A DNA stretch of 64,000 bases from JACQQW01 sp964520655 (GTDB lineage: Bacteria > Omnitrophota > Gorgyraeia > Zapsychrales > Fredricksoniimonadaceae). The notes beneath the pieces were generated by a model that ran no database searches, was not told the DNA's origin, and saw nothing but the letters and a program-made list of their open reading frames with translations. Where the stretch lies: assembly GCA_964520655.1 (NCBI GenBank), contig CAZFNI010000005.1, positions 83,258 through 147,257 on the forward strand, written 5' to 3'. Below are positions 9,018 through 16,396 of this stretch, piece after piece (the stretch's first letter is position 1; the number at the start of each line of letters is the position of its first letter). A program made the translations under genes and the position numbers.

Positions 9018-9377
9018 ATGTCGCAAATGCATGATGTCCCTAAAATGGTAGAAGTGTATAAGAAGCTCTTTATTTTGATCGTTTCTGTGACCGCATTAGG
9101 GATCGTTCTATCGGCGCTGCATATGCCTCTTTTTTGGACGGTCATTATTGCATTATCGATCATTGTATTTAAAGGCAAGATCGTTTACGATTCATTTAAA
9201 GATCTCTTGATAGGGAAGAATGCCCTGATCGTTGTTTTTATCCTGACCATTTTCTTTTTTTTGATGATCTTGTTATTGCCCTTATTCAACCACGAAAACC
9301 TCATCGTTGGGACTGAAGATATCTCAAAAGATATCCAAGCCCAGGAGCACGCACAAGGGGGTGGCCATGGGCATTAA
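9018..9377 (+). CDS. ctaF: Cytochrome c oxidase subunit IV-like
   Basis: A 119-residue protein with three hydrophobic segments and a His/Gly-rich tail (QEHAQGGGHGH). Position after ctaE, length and the ALGIVLSALHM...AKIVYDSFKDL-like layout fit the prokaryotic subunit IV family (COX4 pro). The frame can open at GTG 9012, but ATG 9018 sits 6 bases after GAGGG and gives the more natural start. The histidine-rich C-terminus could bind metal. Its end overlaps the start of the next small gene by 11 bases. Confidence 0.8.
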   Translation: MSQMHDVPKMVEVYKKLFILIVSVTALGIVLSALHMPLFWTVIIALSIIVFKGKIVYDSFKDLLIGKNALIVVFILTIFFFLMILLLPLFNHENLIVGTEDISKDIQAQEHAQGGGHGH

Positions 9378-9543
9378 AAATATCCACATACTTTTGATCA
9401 CTGCAGCTGTCAGTATTTCGATGATCTTTGGGATCTGGGGATTAAATCATGATTACCAGATATTAGGGATCATTGCCCTTGTGATCGCTGTCGGATTGGC
9501 GGTTTATGGTGTGCAATTCCTTAAAAAGGCCCAAACATTATGA
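9367..9543 (+). CDS. Small two-helix membrane protein in the oxidase operon
   Basis: 58 residues: MGIKNIHILLITAAVSISM, a GIWGLNHDYQ turn and a second helix IIALVIAVGLAVYGVQFL with a basic end. Two predicted membrane helices fill the chain. I prefer ATG 9367 over the upstream in-frame GTG/ATG because it starts the membrane segment and overlaps the ctaF end (coupling). I do not recognise a family. Its place inside the cta operon suggests a small accessory subunit or assembly factor of the oxidase. That is an inference from context. Confidence 0.7.
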   Translation: MGIKNIHILLITAAVSISMIFGIWGLNHDYQILGIIALVIAVGLAVYGVQFLKKAQTL

Positions 9544-9701
9544 TCTGTGCTGTCTGTTTTGGTGACCCTTCATCGTTGGTCACACAGGGCTATAATTACG
9601 GCATATTATCGCTGCTCGGTGTAGTGATAGCGGTTTTGATCGGTTTTGTATTCCTTTTTATCAATATTTCTAACCGCAGCAGGAGATCACCCTTATGTTA
9701 G
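9540..9701 (+). CDS. 53-residue single-helix membrane protein, CxxCFG motif
   Basis: Start ATG 9540 overlaps the previous stop (ATGA) and its stop TAG overlaps the ctaC start, so it is chained by translation to both neighbours. The product begins MICAVCFGDPSSLVTQG, then one helix (ILSLLGVVIAVLIGFVFLFI) and a basic tail NRSRRSPLC. The N-terminal CAVCFGDP looks like a small metal- or haem-related motif. I recall similar short CxxCFG single-helix proteins beside oxidases in other phyla, but I cannot verify this here. It could be an assembly factor or small subunit. The frame is too short for standard length cut-offs. Confidence 0.7.
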   Translation: MICAVCFGDPSSLVTQGYNYGILSLLGVVIAVLIGFVFLFINISNRSRRSPLC

Positions 9702-10459
9702 GTTTACCGCCTATTGCTTCCGCTCATGGTTACCAGATAGATCAGATGATATATCTGATCCATGGCTTAATGCTTCTATTATTTGTCGGGTGGGGCGTTT
9801 TTTTTATCATCACACTCATCCGTTTCAACAAATGGGCAAATCCAAAAGCTAATTATCACGGTGTTCAAAGTCATATCTCCAGCACGTTGGAGGTCGCTGT
9901 TGTCGTGGCCGAAGTTATCCTGCTGGTATGTTTTTCCATACCGTTCTGGTCAAAGCAGATCAATTCTTTTCCAAACAGGCCGGATGCGATCGAACTGCGT
10001 GTTATTGCCGAACAGTTCGCGTGGAATATCCATTATCCAGGTAAAGACGGTAAATTCGGCAAGACGAAGATCGCGCTCATCGATCAGCAAAACAATCCCA
10101 TTGGTTTAGACGTCACCGACCCCAACGCAAAAGATGATTTCACCACTGTCAATCAAATGCATATACCAGTGGGCCGTCCAGTGATCGTATATTTATCATC
10201 GAAAGATGTGATCCATTCTTTTGCCTTGCCGATCATGCGCGTCAAACAGGATGTGATACCTGGCATGGCGATCAAAACATGGTTCGTACCGACAAAGACA
10301 GGGAAATCCGAGATCGCCTGCGCGCAATTATGCGGCATTGGTCACTATCGGATGAAGGGTTATTTAACGGTCGATTCTCAAAAAGATTACGATGAATGGA
10401 TTTCTAAACAAACGCCTGCAGGCGGCGCCGGATCTTCCGGTGATAACTTCTGGAACTAA
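9695..10459 (+). CDS. ctaC: Cytochrome c oxidase subunit II (CuA)
   Basis: A 254-residue subunit with two membrane helices (about 18-41 and 64-84) and a periplasmic cupredoxin domain. CuA ligands are visible: H174 (DVIHSF), C209, C213, H217 and M220 in CAQLCGIGHYRM; the usual Glu between the cysteines is Gln211, which binds through its backbone. No cytochrome c domain follows, so this is aa3 rather than caa3. There is no cleavable signal or lipobox; the N-terminus GLPPIASAHGYQ is short. Unusually ctaC lies after ctaD-E-F instead of before ctaD. Confidence 0.95.
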   Translation: MLGLPPIASAHGYQIDQMIYLIHGLMLLLFVGWGVFFIITLIRFNKWANPKANYHGVQSHISSTLEVAVVVAEVILLVCFSIPFWSKQINSFPNRPDAIELRVIAEQFAWNIHYPGKDGKFGKTKIALIDQQNNPIGLDVTDPNAKDDFTTVNQMHIPVGRPVIVYLSSKDVIHSFALPIMRVKQDVIPGMAIKTWFVPTKTGKSEIACAQLCGIGHYRMKGYLTVDSQKDYDEWISKQTPAGGAGSSGDNFWN

Positions 10460-10462
10460 ATC

Positions 10463-11467
10463 ATGAATGAATCTCACATCTTTCTGCGCCGTTTCTCCAA
10501 AATTCTTTCTTTTGTCACACTGCTCTTGATCTATTTAGGAGCTTTGGTAAAAAGCACTGATTCAGGCTTATCTGTACCCGATTGGCCGACGACATATGGC
10601 AAATTCATGTTCAGTTTTCCCTTGGATCAAATGGCAGGGGGGATCAAATATGAACATACCCATCGGATGCTGGCCTCAATTGTGGGTCTCATGTCATTGA
10701 CGTTATGCGTACTTTTGCTTAGATCCAATGTCCCTGTCTGGATCAAACGTTTAGGGATCGCATCATTTGTTTTAGTCGCGGCGCAAGGCCTTTTGGGTGG
10801 GCTCACGGTCATTCATTTCCTGCCAGTCTCTTTATCTTCCTTACACGGTGTATTTGGACAGTCATTTTTCGTGGTCTGTTTAATGATCTCTTATGGTCTT
10901 TCCGTTGAACGCGGCTTACGTCTCAACGCCTCTGAAGAATATGATGGGAAATTCATCCGTTTTGTATTGATTTTAACGGGAATGGTCTTTATTCAACTGA
11001 TCATCGGCAATATCCTGCGTCACACGAATTCCGGTCTCGCTATCCCTGATTTCCCAACAACAGGTGGAACATTCATCCCGACAATGAATCAAGCAATGTT
11101 AGAGAGGATCAATGTTTGGCGTTTTGAGCATAATTTGGATCCTGTGAAAATGGGTCAGGTCCATATCCATTTGACCCACCGTATCTGGGGGGTGTTGATC
11201 CTGTTAAAATTGATCTTTATCAATCAGGTCGCATACAAACGCTATTTGAACAACATGCTTGTCATGAAAACATTATTCTGGCTTAATATGGCTGTCGTTC
11301 TCCAGATCGGACTGGGGATCGGAACCGTATTAATGGAAAAAGAACCTGTCACAACAACACTACACGTCACGGTTGGAGCCATTGTTCTGGCGCTTAGTTT
11401 CCTGTTGTTCCTGCGGGCGTCACCGTGCACGATCGCTGCTTATCAGAAAGCCATTGCAAAAAAATGA
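10463..11467 (+). CDS. ctaA: Haem A synthase (COX15/CtaA family)
   Basis: A 334-residue protein with eight predicted helices. It oxidises the C8 methyl of haem O to give haem A for the oxidase. The two-fold internal repeat of the family is clear: STDSGLSVPDWPTTYG in the first half matches HTNSGLAIPDFPTTGG in the second. Haem-binding histidines lie in YEHTHRM, SLHGVFG, HLTHRIWG and TLHVTVGA. It starts 3 bases after ctaC and its stop overlaps the ctaB start (ATGA). Confidence 0.95.
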   Translation: MNESHIFLRRFSKILSFVTLLLIYLGALVKSTDSGLSVPDWPTTYGKFMFSFPLDQMAGGIKYEHTHRMLASIVGLMSLTLCVLLLRSNVPVWIKRLGIASFVLVAAQGLLGGLTVIHFLPVSLSSLHGVFGQSFFVVCLMISYGLSVERGLRLNASEEYDGKFIRFVLILTGMVFIQLIIGNILRHTNSGLAIPDFPTTGGTFIPTMNQAMLERINVWRFEHNLDPVKMGQVHIHLTHRIWGVLILLKLIFINQVAYKRYLNNMLVMKTLFWLNMAVVLQIGLGIGTVLMEKEPVTTTLHVTVGAIVLALSFLLFLRASPCTIAAYQKAIAKK

Positions 11468-12327
11468 ATAGATCCATCCTCAACGCTTGCATAAAGATGG
11501 CAAAGCCGAACATCTGCCTGTCGGTCATGATCACGACTGTATGGGGTTTTTATTTTGCCAAAAGCGGGATTAAGGACTTTTCATTATTATTTTGGACGCT
11601 TCTAGGAACAGCTCTTTCCTGCGGCGGTTCATCCATCCTTAATCAATACTTGGAAAGAGATGTGGATGCTTTGATGCAGAGGACAAAAACACGTCCTATT
11701 CCCATGGGGATCGTCAGCCCCAATAATGCCATGTACTCAGGTATTCTTCTTGTGTTGCTTGGCGTATTTATCTTAATGGTGAAGGTTAATCTATTGACAG
11801 CCTTTTTATGCTTATTAACCGCATTCCTGTATGTTCTTGTGTATACGCCCATGAAACGCCTGAGTTGGCTTAATACCACCATTGGGGCTATCCCAGGGGC
11901 TTTACCGACAATTGGCGGATGGTCAGCGGCAAGCGGTACGATCGATCCTGGTGCATGGATCCTTTTCTTTATTTTGTTTTCCTGGCAGCATCCTCATTTC
12001 TTTGCCATTTCCTGGATGTACAAAGAGGACTATAAAAAAGCTGGGTTCAAAATGCTGCCGTGTGTATATCCGGAGGGACGTTTTACATTTGCCCAAATGA
12101 TGGCTTTTTGTTTTGCCTGCATTGCCTTTTCCTTAATGCCGTCAATGATCGGGATGAGCGGTAAAGTATATTTCTGGGGGGCTCTATTTCTAGGAACATT
12201 GCTTGTCATCCCGACACTCATGTTTAGAACAAATTATTCCATAGCCAATGCTCGAAAGGTCTTGGCGGCGTCGATCCTTTATTTACCATTACTATTATTC
12301 TTTATCGTGTTGGATGTCATTCTCTGA
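11464..12327 (+). CDS. ctaB: Protoheme IX farnesyltransferase (haem O synthase)
   Basis: A 287-residue UbiA-family prenyltransferase with multiple membrane helices; it adds the farnesyl chain to protoheme to make haem O, the substrate of CtaA. The first Asp-rich motif is NQYLERDVDALMQRTKTRP; the second region is YTPMKRLSWLNTTIGAIPGALP. The frame opens earlier (11425) but ATG 11464 overlaps the ctaA stop and gives the normal length. Having ctaA and ctaB here means the operon makes its own haem A. Confidence 0.95.
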   Translation: MNRSILNACIKMAKPNICLSVMITTVWGFYFAKSGIKDFSLLFWTLLGTALSCGGSSILNQYLERDVDALMQRTKTRPIPMGIVSPNNAMYSGILLVLLGVFILMVKVNLLTAFLCLLTAFLYVLVYTPMKRLSWLNTTIGAIPGALPTIGGWSAASGTIDPGAWILFFILFSWQHPHFFAISWMYKEDYKKAGFKMLPCVYPEGRFTFAQMMAFCFACIAFSLMPSMIGMSGKVYFWGALFLGTLLVIPTLMFRTNYSIANARKVLAASILYLPLLLFFIVLDVIL

Positions 12328-13318
12328 TCGTTTTCTTAAACTACAGGTCCTATTCACCGCTTTAGTCCTTGTTCTGTTCGTTGCCTACAAAAACGTTCAT
12401 TCCAACAGCGGACTGCCTGTACTGGGCCATGTCAATGATTTTTCGCTCACCTCACAGCATAACGCATCATTTTCTTTAAAAGACCTCAACGGGAGCGTCT
12501 GGGTCGCTGATTTTGTTTTTACGACCTGCTCCGGCATTTGTCCGGGTATGAGCACGCACATGTCAGGTATATCAAAAGCGTATAATGCCTATAAAGATGT
12601 CCGCATGGTCTCCATCACGGTGAATCCGGAGAATGATACACCGGATGTGTTGACAAAATACTTGAAGAAATACGGAGCAAATGACCGCTGGACATTCTTG
12701 ACAGGAACAAGGGATCAGATCCAGAAACTAGCTGTCGAAAGTTTTAAAATAGGGGACATGAAGGAGATTGTTTTTCACTCGTCGATGTTCGTGCTGGTAG
12801 ACCAAAAGGCCAGGATCCGTGGATATTACGACAGTTCGGACGAGGATCGTATGAAAATGCTTTACGCTGATATCGGAGCGCTTCGCAAAGAACTCAATCT
12901 CCCGATCCTGCCGTCGATTAACGCCACTCTCAACGGTCTGGCGGGTATACTATTATTGTTCGGCTTTATGGCGATCAAAAATAAGCAAAAAGAACTTCAT
13001 AAAAGATTCATGCTGTCCGCGATCATTGCCTCATGCGTATTTTTGATGTCATACCTGTATTATCACGCCACAACCCATATTATCACCAGATATCAGGGGG
13101 AAGGGATGCTTCGCATGGCGTATTTCTTTATTCTGACGACTCATACGATCCTGGCGGCTGTGATCGTGCCATTGATACTGTTCGCTGTAAAGCACGCCTT
13201 AAGGGGGAATTGGGAAGGACATACACGCATTACAAAGTGGCTTTATCCGTCCTGGGTGTATGTTTCCTTGACCGGAGTGATCGTATATTTAATGCTTTAT
13301 GTGTTTAAACCTGCCTAA
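12314..13318 (+). CDS. SCO1/SenC copper chaperone fused to DUF420 membrane domain
   Basis: 334 residues. An N-terminal anchor (about 10-25) precedes a thioredoxin-fold SCO domain (about 38-195) with the copper ligands C72 and C76 (TTCSGICPGM) and H155 (VFHSSM). Residues about 200-334 form a four-helix DUF420-like domain (YozB family) with histidines in HKRFMLSA, YYHATTH and THTILA. SCO proteins load CuA of subunit II; DUF420 proteins are commonly encoded near oxidases. Here both are in one chain. ATG 12314 overlaps ctaB by 14 bases. The 3' end overlaps the convergent reverse gene by 30 bases. Confidence 0.88.
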   Translation: MSFSDRFLKLQVLFTALVLVLFVAYKNVHSNSGLPVLGHVNDFSLTSQHNASFSLKDLNGSVWVADFVFTTCSGICPGMSTHMSGISKAYNAYKDVRMVSITVNPENDTPDVLTKYLKKYGANDRWTFLTGTRDQIQKLAVESFKIGDMKEIVFHSSMFVLVDQKARIRGYYDSSDEDRMKMLYADIGALRKELNLPILPSINATLNGLAGILLLFGFMAIKNKQKELHKRFMLSAIIASCVFLMSYLYYHATTHIITRYQGEGMLRMAYFFILTTHTILAAVIVPLILFAVKHALRGNWEGHTRITKWLYPSWVYVSLTGVIVYLMLYVFKPA

Positions 13319-13651
13319 GATCAGATCCAGCCGCTTTTTGGCCTGGCCCACAACAAACTCCTTCTGGCCAAGCAAAGTCCCGTAAACGACAAATCCGATC
13401 ATATAGGTTGTTGAGATCAAGGGGATGTAAACAAGTACTTTGATCCACATCGGCGTTTTTTCTGTTATCCCGAACAGATGAAAGACTGGATTTCTGACAA
13501 AAACGATCGTGATCCCGGCTAAAGAATAGGCAAGCATCCTTAACCAATAAACCTTTTCATTATCAATGCCCATGCGTTTCATAAAATTCTTTTTAAAGAT
13601 AAATAAGCATATTGTCCCAATGAGGATAAAAATGCGAAAGAAAGTTCTCAT
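13289..13651 (-). CDS. Small membrane protein of unknown function
   Basis: 120 residues with about three hydrophobic segments: RIFILIGTICLFIF, MLAYSLAGITIVFV and YIPLISTTYMIGFVVYGTLL, ending in a basic tail GQAKKRLDLILGRFKHIKH. It is the last gene of a six-gene reverse operon, and its start overlaps the preceding stop (ATGA). Its 3' end overlaps the SCO-DUF420 gene. I do not recognise it. Convergence on the oxidase operon and the membrane nature suggest a link to respiration, which is a guess. Confidence 0.7.
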   Translation of the reverse strand: MRTFFRIFILIGTICLFIFKKNFMKRMGIDNEKVYWLRMLAYSLAGITIVFVRNPVFHLFGITEKTPMWIKVLVYIPLISTTYMIGFVVYGTLLGQKEFVVGQAKKRLDLILGRFKHIKH

Positions 13652-13806
13652 GATATTCCTTTTAAGTCTTTAACGACAATTGATAAAAAGATCATCCCGA
13701 TAATTAGTGTCAACACCGCGGCAATTGCCAGGACGGCGATCATTTTCATAAAACCGTCAGCGCCAACATCAAATTTCAATATCGTTCGGATATTATTCTC
13801 TTTCAT
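13648..13806 (-). CDS. 52-residue single-helix membrane protein
   Basis: Translation on the reverse strand from ATG 13806: MKENNIRTILKFDVGADGF, one helix (MIAVLAIAAVLTLIIGMIFL) and SIVVKDLKGIS. It ends in TCATGA, sharing bases with the start of the 120-residue gene. The soluble N-terminus resembles that of a small membrane subunit, but no family is recognised. The ORF is below usual length limits; coupling at one end and an 9-base gap to its upstream neighbour support that it is real. Confidence 0.6.
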   Translation of the reverse strand: MKENNIRTILKFDVGADGFMKMIAVLAIAAVLTLIIGMIFLSIVVKDLKGIS

Positions 13807-13815
13807 TGTAACGGC

Positions 13816-13977
13816 CTAATGTTTTAACAGCAATGATTGAATGATCCAGCCTATTAAAAACAAAACGCCCGCCATCAGGAAAATATGATGCGGCATTAAT
13901 GCCGGGAAATACTTGATGAATCCAAAAGCCATCACAGATAATCCCGACGCCTGAAAGATCTTCGCGAGCCAGTACAT
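13816..13977 (-). CDS. 53-residue two-helix membrane protein
   Basis: Translation from ATG 13977 on the reverse strand: MYWLAKIFQASGLSVMAFGF, a PALMPHH turn and a second helix IFLMAGVLFLIGWIIQSLLL ending KH. It begins one base after the stop of the 158-residue membrane gene, so it is the next cistron of the same operon. No family recognised. The His-His pair in the turn could be a metal or haem ligand, which is speculation. Confidence 0.6.
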   Translation of the reverse strand: MYWLAKIFQASGLSVMAFGFIKYFPALMPHHIFLMAGVLFLIGWIIQSLLLKH

Positions 13978-13978
13978 A

Positions 13979-14455
13979 TCACTTCTTGATCCCTGACATT
14001 TCCAGAATTATAAATGTATTGTCACGAAAACTCTGGTGCTGGATACGTTTCGCGTAGCAAAAATGGATAATACCTGCCAGAAGGAGCCCCTGATAAACGA
14101 ATTGAGGTATCTTACCAGTATCGGCCGCACCGTAAAGGATGAACGCGGTCATCAAGATCAGCAGATTGAGCATTTGGGCAGGATACATAAAACGTTTGAT
14201 GGCGATCATCCGCTGATGAAAGTTCCCGTGGATCTTATGTTCTAGCATATATTCTTTCACGCTGACACCCGTGCCGACAAAAAAGAAAATGATCAATGTT
14301 TCCGTGAACAAATACACGATCGCGGTCAGGATCAAAAAAGACATTGGCGATGCCTTAAAGACATAAAAGGGCGATAAACTCTGGCCAAAAACAATCCCTA
14401 GCATCAGGAATGATGCTAGGGAGAAGAAATAACAGCTATACATGAAAAACCACAT
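13979..14455 (-). CDS. Multi-helix membrane protein of unknown function
   Basis: 158 residues with about four to five hydrophobic segments: MYSCYFFSLASFLMLGIVF, FLILTAIVYLFTETLIIFFF, MLNLLILMTAFILYGAA and VYQGLLLAGIIHFCYAK. The segment TETLIIFFFVGTGVSVKEYM followed by a charged loop EHKIHGNFHQRMIAIKR looks like a conserved core. It follows the ferredoxin gene by one base and precedes the 53-residue gene by one base. I do not recognise a family. A membrane partner for the ferredoxin is a possible reading. Confidence 0.7.
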   Translation of the reverse strand: MWFFMYSCYFFSLASFLMLGIVFGQSLSPFYVFKASPMSFLILTAIVYLFTETLIIFFFVGTGVSVKEYMLEHKIHGNFHQRMIAIKRFMYPAQMLNLLILMTAFILYGAADTGKIPQFVYQGLLLAGIIHFCYAKRIQHQSFRDNTFIILEMSGIKK

Positions 14456-14456
14456 T

Positions 14457-14738
14457 TTACTTCTTGTCTGCTAAGGGGGTCTTTCTTTCAGTGATGACTG
14501 GAAGAGCCTTGGCCTTATCCGCGTTCAAGCTGACAAAGCTCTTATATTTCTCCGGCAGATCAGAATCAGAGAAGATCGCCTGAACAGGACATTCCGGGAT
14601 ACAGGCACCGCAATCAATACAAACTTCAGGATCAATGACAAGCATCTCGGCATCTTCGTGGAAACAGTCAACAGGACATACCGTGACGCAGTCAGTGTAT
14701 TTGCACTTAATACAGGGTTCAGCAACTATGTGAGCCAT
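14457..14738 (-). CDS. fdxA: 7Fe ferredoxin (FdxA type)
   Basis: 93 residues, the usual length of the seven-iron ferredoxins carrying one [3Fe-4S] and one [4Fe-4S] cluster. The first site reads CIKCKYTDCVTVCPVDCF, with the extra spacing typical of the 3Fe site; the second reads CIDCGACIPECPVQAI. It is a soluble low-potential electron carrier. GGAG lies 8 bases before the ATG. It sits between the radical SAM gene and four membrane genes in one reverse operon, so it may feed the radical SAM enzyme or a membrane complex. Confidence 0.93.
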   Translation of the reverse strand: MAHIVAEPCIKCKYTDCVTVCPVDCFHEDAEMLVIDPEVCIDCGACIPECPVQAIFSDSDLPEKYKSFVSLNADKAKALPVITERKTPLADKK

Positions 14739-14757
14739 AATGTTCTCCTTTTTTCAG

Positions 14758-16302
14758 TTAACGAAATGATGAAAGTTCTGGCGCGGGCGACATCGCTTTT
14801 GTCACAGGCCGCACTTCACGGTGCAGAAATTTAGTTTGACGGGCGGAATCAGTCTTAACACCTTTGATCAAACGGACAAATTTCTGAACAAAATAATCAA
14901 TGAACGCTTTAAAGCCATGGATTTTCCTTAAAAGATCACCCACAGAATTAATGGAAATAAGCATACGCCAGATTTGTCTGGGACGCAAATAAAATTCTTT
15001 AAGACCAATATCGATATGTTCATCAATGTCTTTATGAGAGAATTGAGGATACGATAACAAGGTGCGCTGTTCACCTGTTGGGGTTAACCAGTCGCGCCAA
15101 TCTTTGGCTAAGAGATAGTTATTATCCTTTGCCCAGTTGTAGAGGGAAGTGCCGGGATAAGAAGCGACTCCTGTGATCTGTATCGTATCTAATGGCATTG
15201 ACTTGGCTAGATCGATCGTTTTACGGGCTGAGGCTTTTGTCTCTCCTGGAGCCCCGATCATAAAACACCCATGGACTGTAAACCCAAGCCTGTGGGCTTC
15301 TTTCGAATATTCTCGTGCCATATTGACACTGACGCCGCCTTTACGGATAACACGAAGATTCTCATCTGTCCCAAACTCAAAACCGGTCATCAGCATACGG
15401 CAGCCGGCCTCGCGCATTAAAGGCAGGAGGGAGAGGTCCGTATTAACTCTCATATTACAAGACCAGGTGATCTGCTTATTGATCCCTTTTTGAATGATCA
15501 GGTCGCAGACTTCTTTGACATGCTTTGCCTCAGCAGCAAATGTGTCTGTTTCAAACATGATCTCGCGTATCTGCGGATGGAGTTTAAGGTCATGTTCCAT
15601 TTCCGCCACAACTAACGCGGCCGAACGGTTACGTAATTTATATCCATACATCAGCTGGGGATCGCGGCAGAAGGTGCAGGCATTATTGCAGCCACGGCCG
15701 GTGATGAGGGTCAGAAAAGGGAACTTTTTACCGCCGTCAGGATACCACTCTGGCTTGATCAGTTGCCAGGCCGGAAAAGGCAATTGATTGACGTCAATAT
15801 CAGGACGGGGGAGATTGCGTATCACCTGTCCGTTCTTTGTCCAACATAACCCAAGATTCTTATCATCTGGTATTCCGTTCGCCAGATCAAGCAGTGTATA
15901 GTCATACTCACGCGGTAAAATGTAATCCACAACGCCGCGTCCGATCTCAAAGGTATTATCAACCTCGGCGGTGGCATGCTGGCCAACGAAAACAACCCGG
16001 CAGCGCGTGCGTTTTTTGATCGTTTTAGCCTGTTCTATATCTGAATAGATGGACGGGGTGGTCACATGCATGACCAGCAATTCCGGTTTAAGCGCGATAG
16101 CTGTTTCGATCGATTGTTCTTCAGTGAAATTACGCGCGGCAGCTTCCACAAAATGGGTATCGTGGCCGGCATCCAAAAGGACTTGGGCTGCTGTCAACAG
16201 GTACTCCGGATGACGCTGCACACGGCCGCGGGACTTGGCTGCCCAGCGGGCAACACGCACGAAATTTTCGCCGAAGGAAGGATTAAGAATGACAACTTTC
16301 AT
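14758..16302 (-). CDS. B12-binding-domain radical SAM protein
   Basis: 514 residues. Residues 1-140 look like a cobalamin-binding Rossmann domain (MKVVILNPSF, then QHATAEVDNTFEIGRGVVDYI), though the DxHxxG histidine motif is absent. The radical SAM barrel follows with C205, C209 and C212 in GRGCNNACTFCRDPQ, and the TGFEFGTDENLRVIRKGG and GCFMIGAPGETKAS segments. The substrate is unknown. The frame extends upstream to 16350, but ATG 16302 begins the conserved start of the fold and lies 7 bases from a -10-like box, suggesting leaderless translation. It leads a reverse operon with fdxA, which could supply electrons. Confidence 0.85.
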   Translation of the reverse strand: MKVVILNPSFGENFVRVARWAAKSRGRVQRHPEYLLTAAQVLLDAGHDTHFVEAAARNFTEEQSIETAIALKPELLVMHVTTPSIYSDIEQAKTIKKRTRCRVVFVGQHATAEVDNTFEIGRGVVDYILPREYDYTLLDLANGIPDDKNLGLCWTKNGQVIRNLPRPDIDVNQLPFPAWQLIKPEWYPDGGKKFPFLTLITGRGCNNACTFCRDPQLMYGYKLRNRSAALVVAEMEHDLKLHPQIREIMFETDTFAAEAKHVKEVCDLIIQKGINKQITWSCNMRVNTDLSLLPLMREAGCRMLMTGFEFGTDENLRVIRKGGVSVNMAREYSKEAHRLGFTVHGCFMIGAPGETKASARKTIDLAKSMPLDTIQITGVASYPGTSLYNWAKDNNYLLAKDWRDWLTPTGEQRTLLSYPQFSHKDIDEHIDIGLKEFYLRPRQIWRMLISINSVGDLLRKIHGFKAFIDYFVQKFVRLIKGVKTDSARQTKFLHREVRPVTKAMSPAPELSSFR

Positions 16303-16327
16303 TGCTGATATAGTACATTTATCAGCA
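16303..16327. promoter_or_regulatory. 25-bp palindromic operator candidate
   Basis: TGCTGATA (16303-16310) and TATCAGCA (16320-16327) are perfect inverted arms around a 9-base centre. The element directly abuts the reverse start codon at 16302 and covers the reverse -10 box (16310-16315). A dimeric repressor bound there would block the radical SAM/fdxA operon. Confidence 0.55.
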
Positions 16328-16338
16328 TATTCCCGCAA
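16310..16338 (-). promoter_or_regulatory. Promoter of the radical SAM-fdxA operon (leaderless)
   Basis: On the reverse strand: TTGCGG (16338-16333), 17-base spacer, TACTAT (16315-16310), then exactly 7 bases to ATG 16302. There is no SD sequence. The expected transcription start coincides with the ATG. Confidence 0.5.
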
Positions 16339-16360
16339 TGAATTTTTCAATTATTGATTC

Positions 16361-16389
16361 TTGTTTATTCTGGCAAACATCGTTAATAT
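16361..16389 (+). promoter_or_regulatory. Promoter of the methyltransferase gene (leaderless)
   Basis: TTGTTT (16361-16366), 17-base spacer, TAATAT (16384-16389), then exactly 7 bases to ATG 16397. No SD precedes the start. This is the divergent partner of the radical SAM promoter. Confidence 0.5.
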
Positions 16390-16396
16390 AGTGGCC

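Noticed and set aside
13289..13318. Terminator between the convergent oxidase and reverse operons
   Set aside because: The genes overlap by 30 bases and no hairpin with a U-tract is seen.
16303..16350. Upstream in-frame extension of the radical SAM protein to 16350
   Set aside because: It would translate through the palindrome and promoter; the conserved fold begins at ATG 16302.
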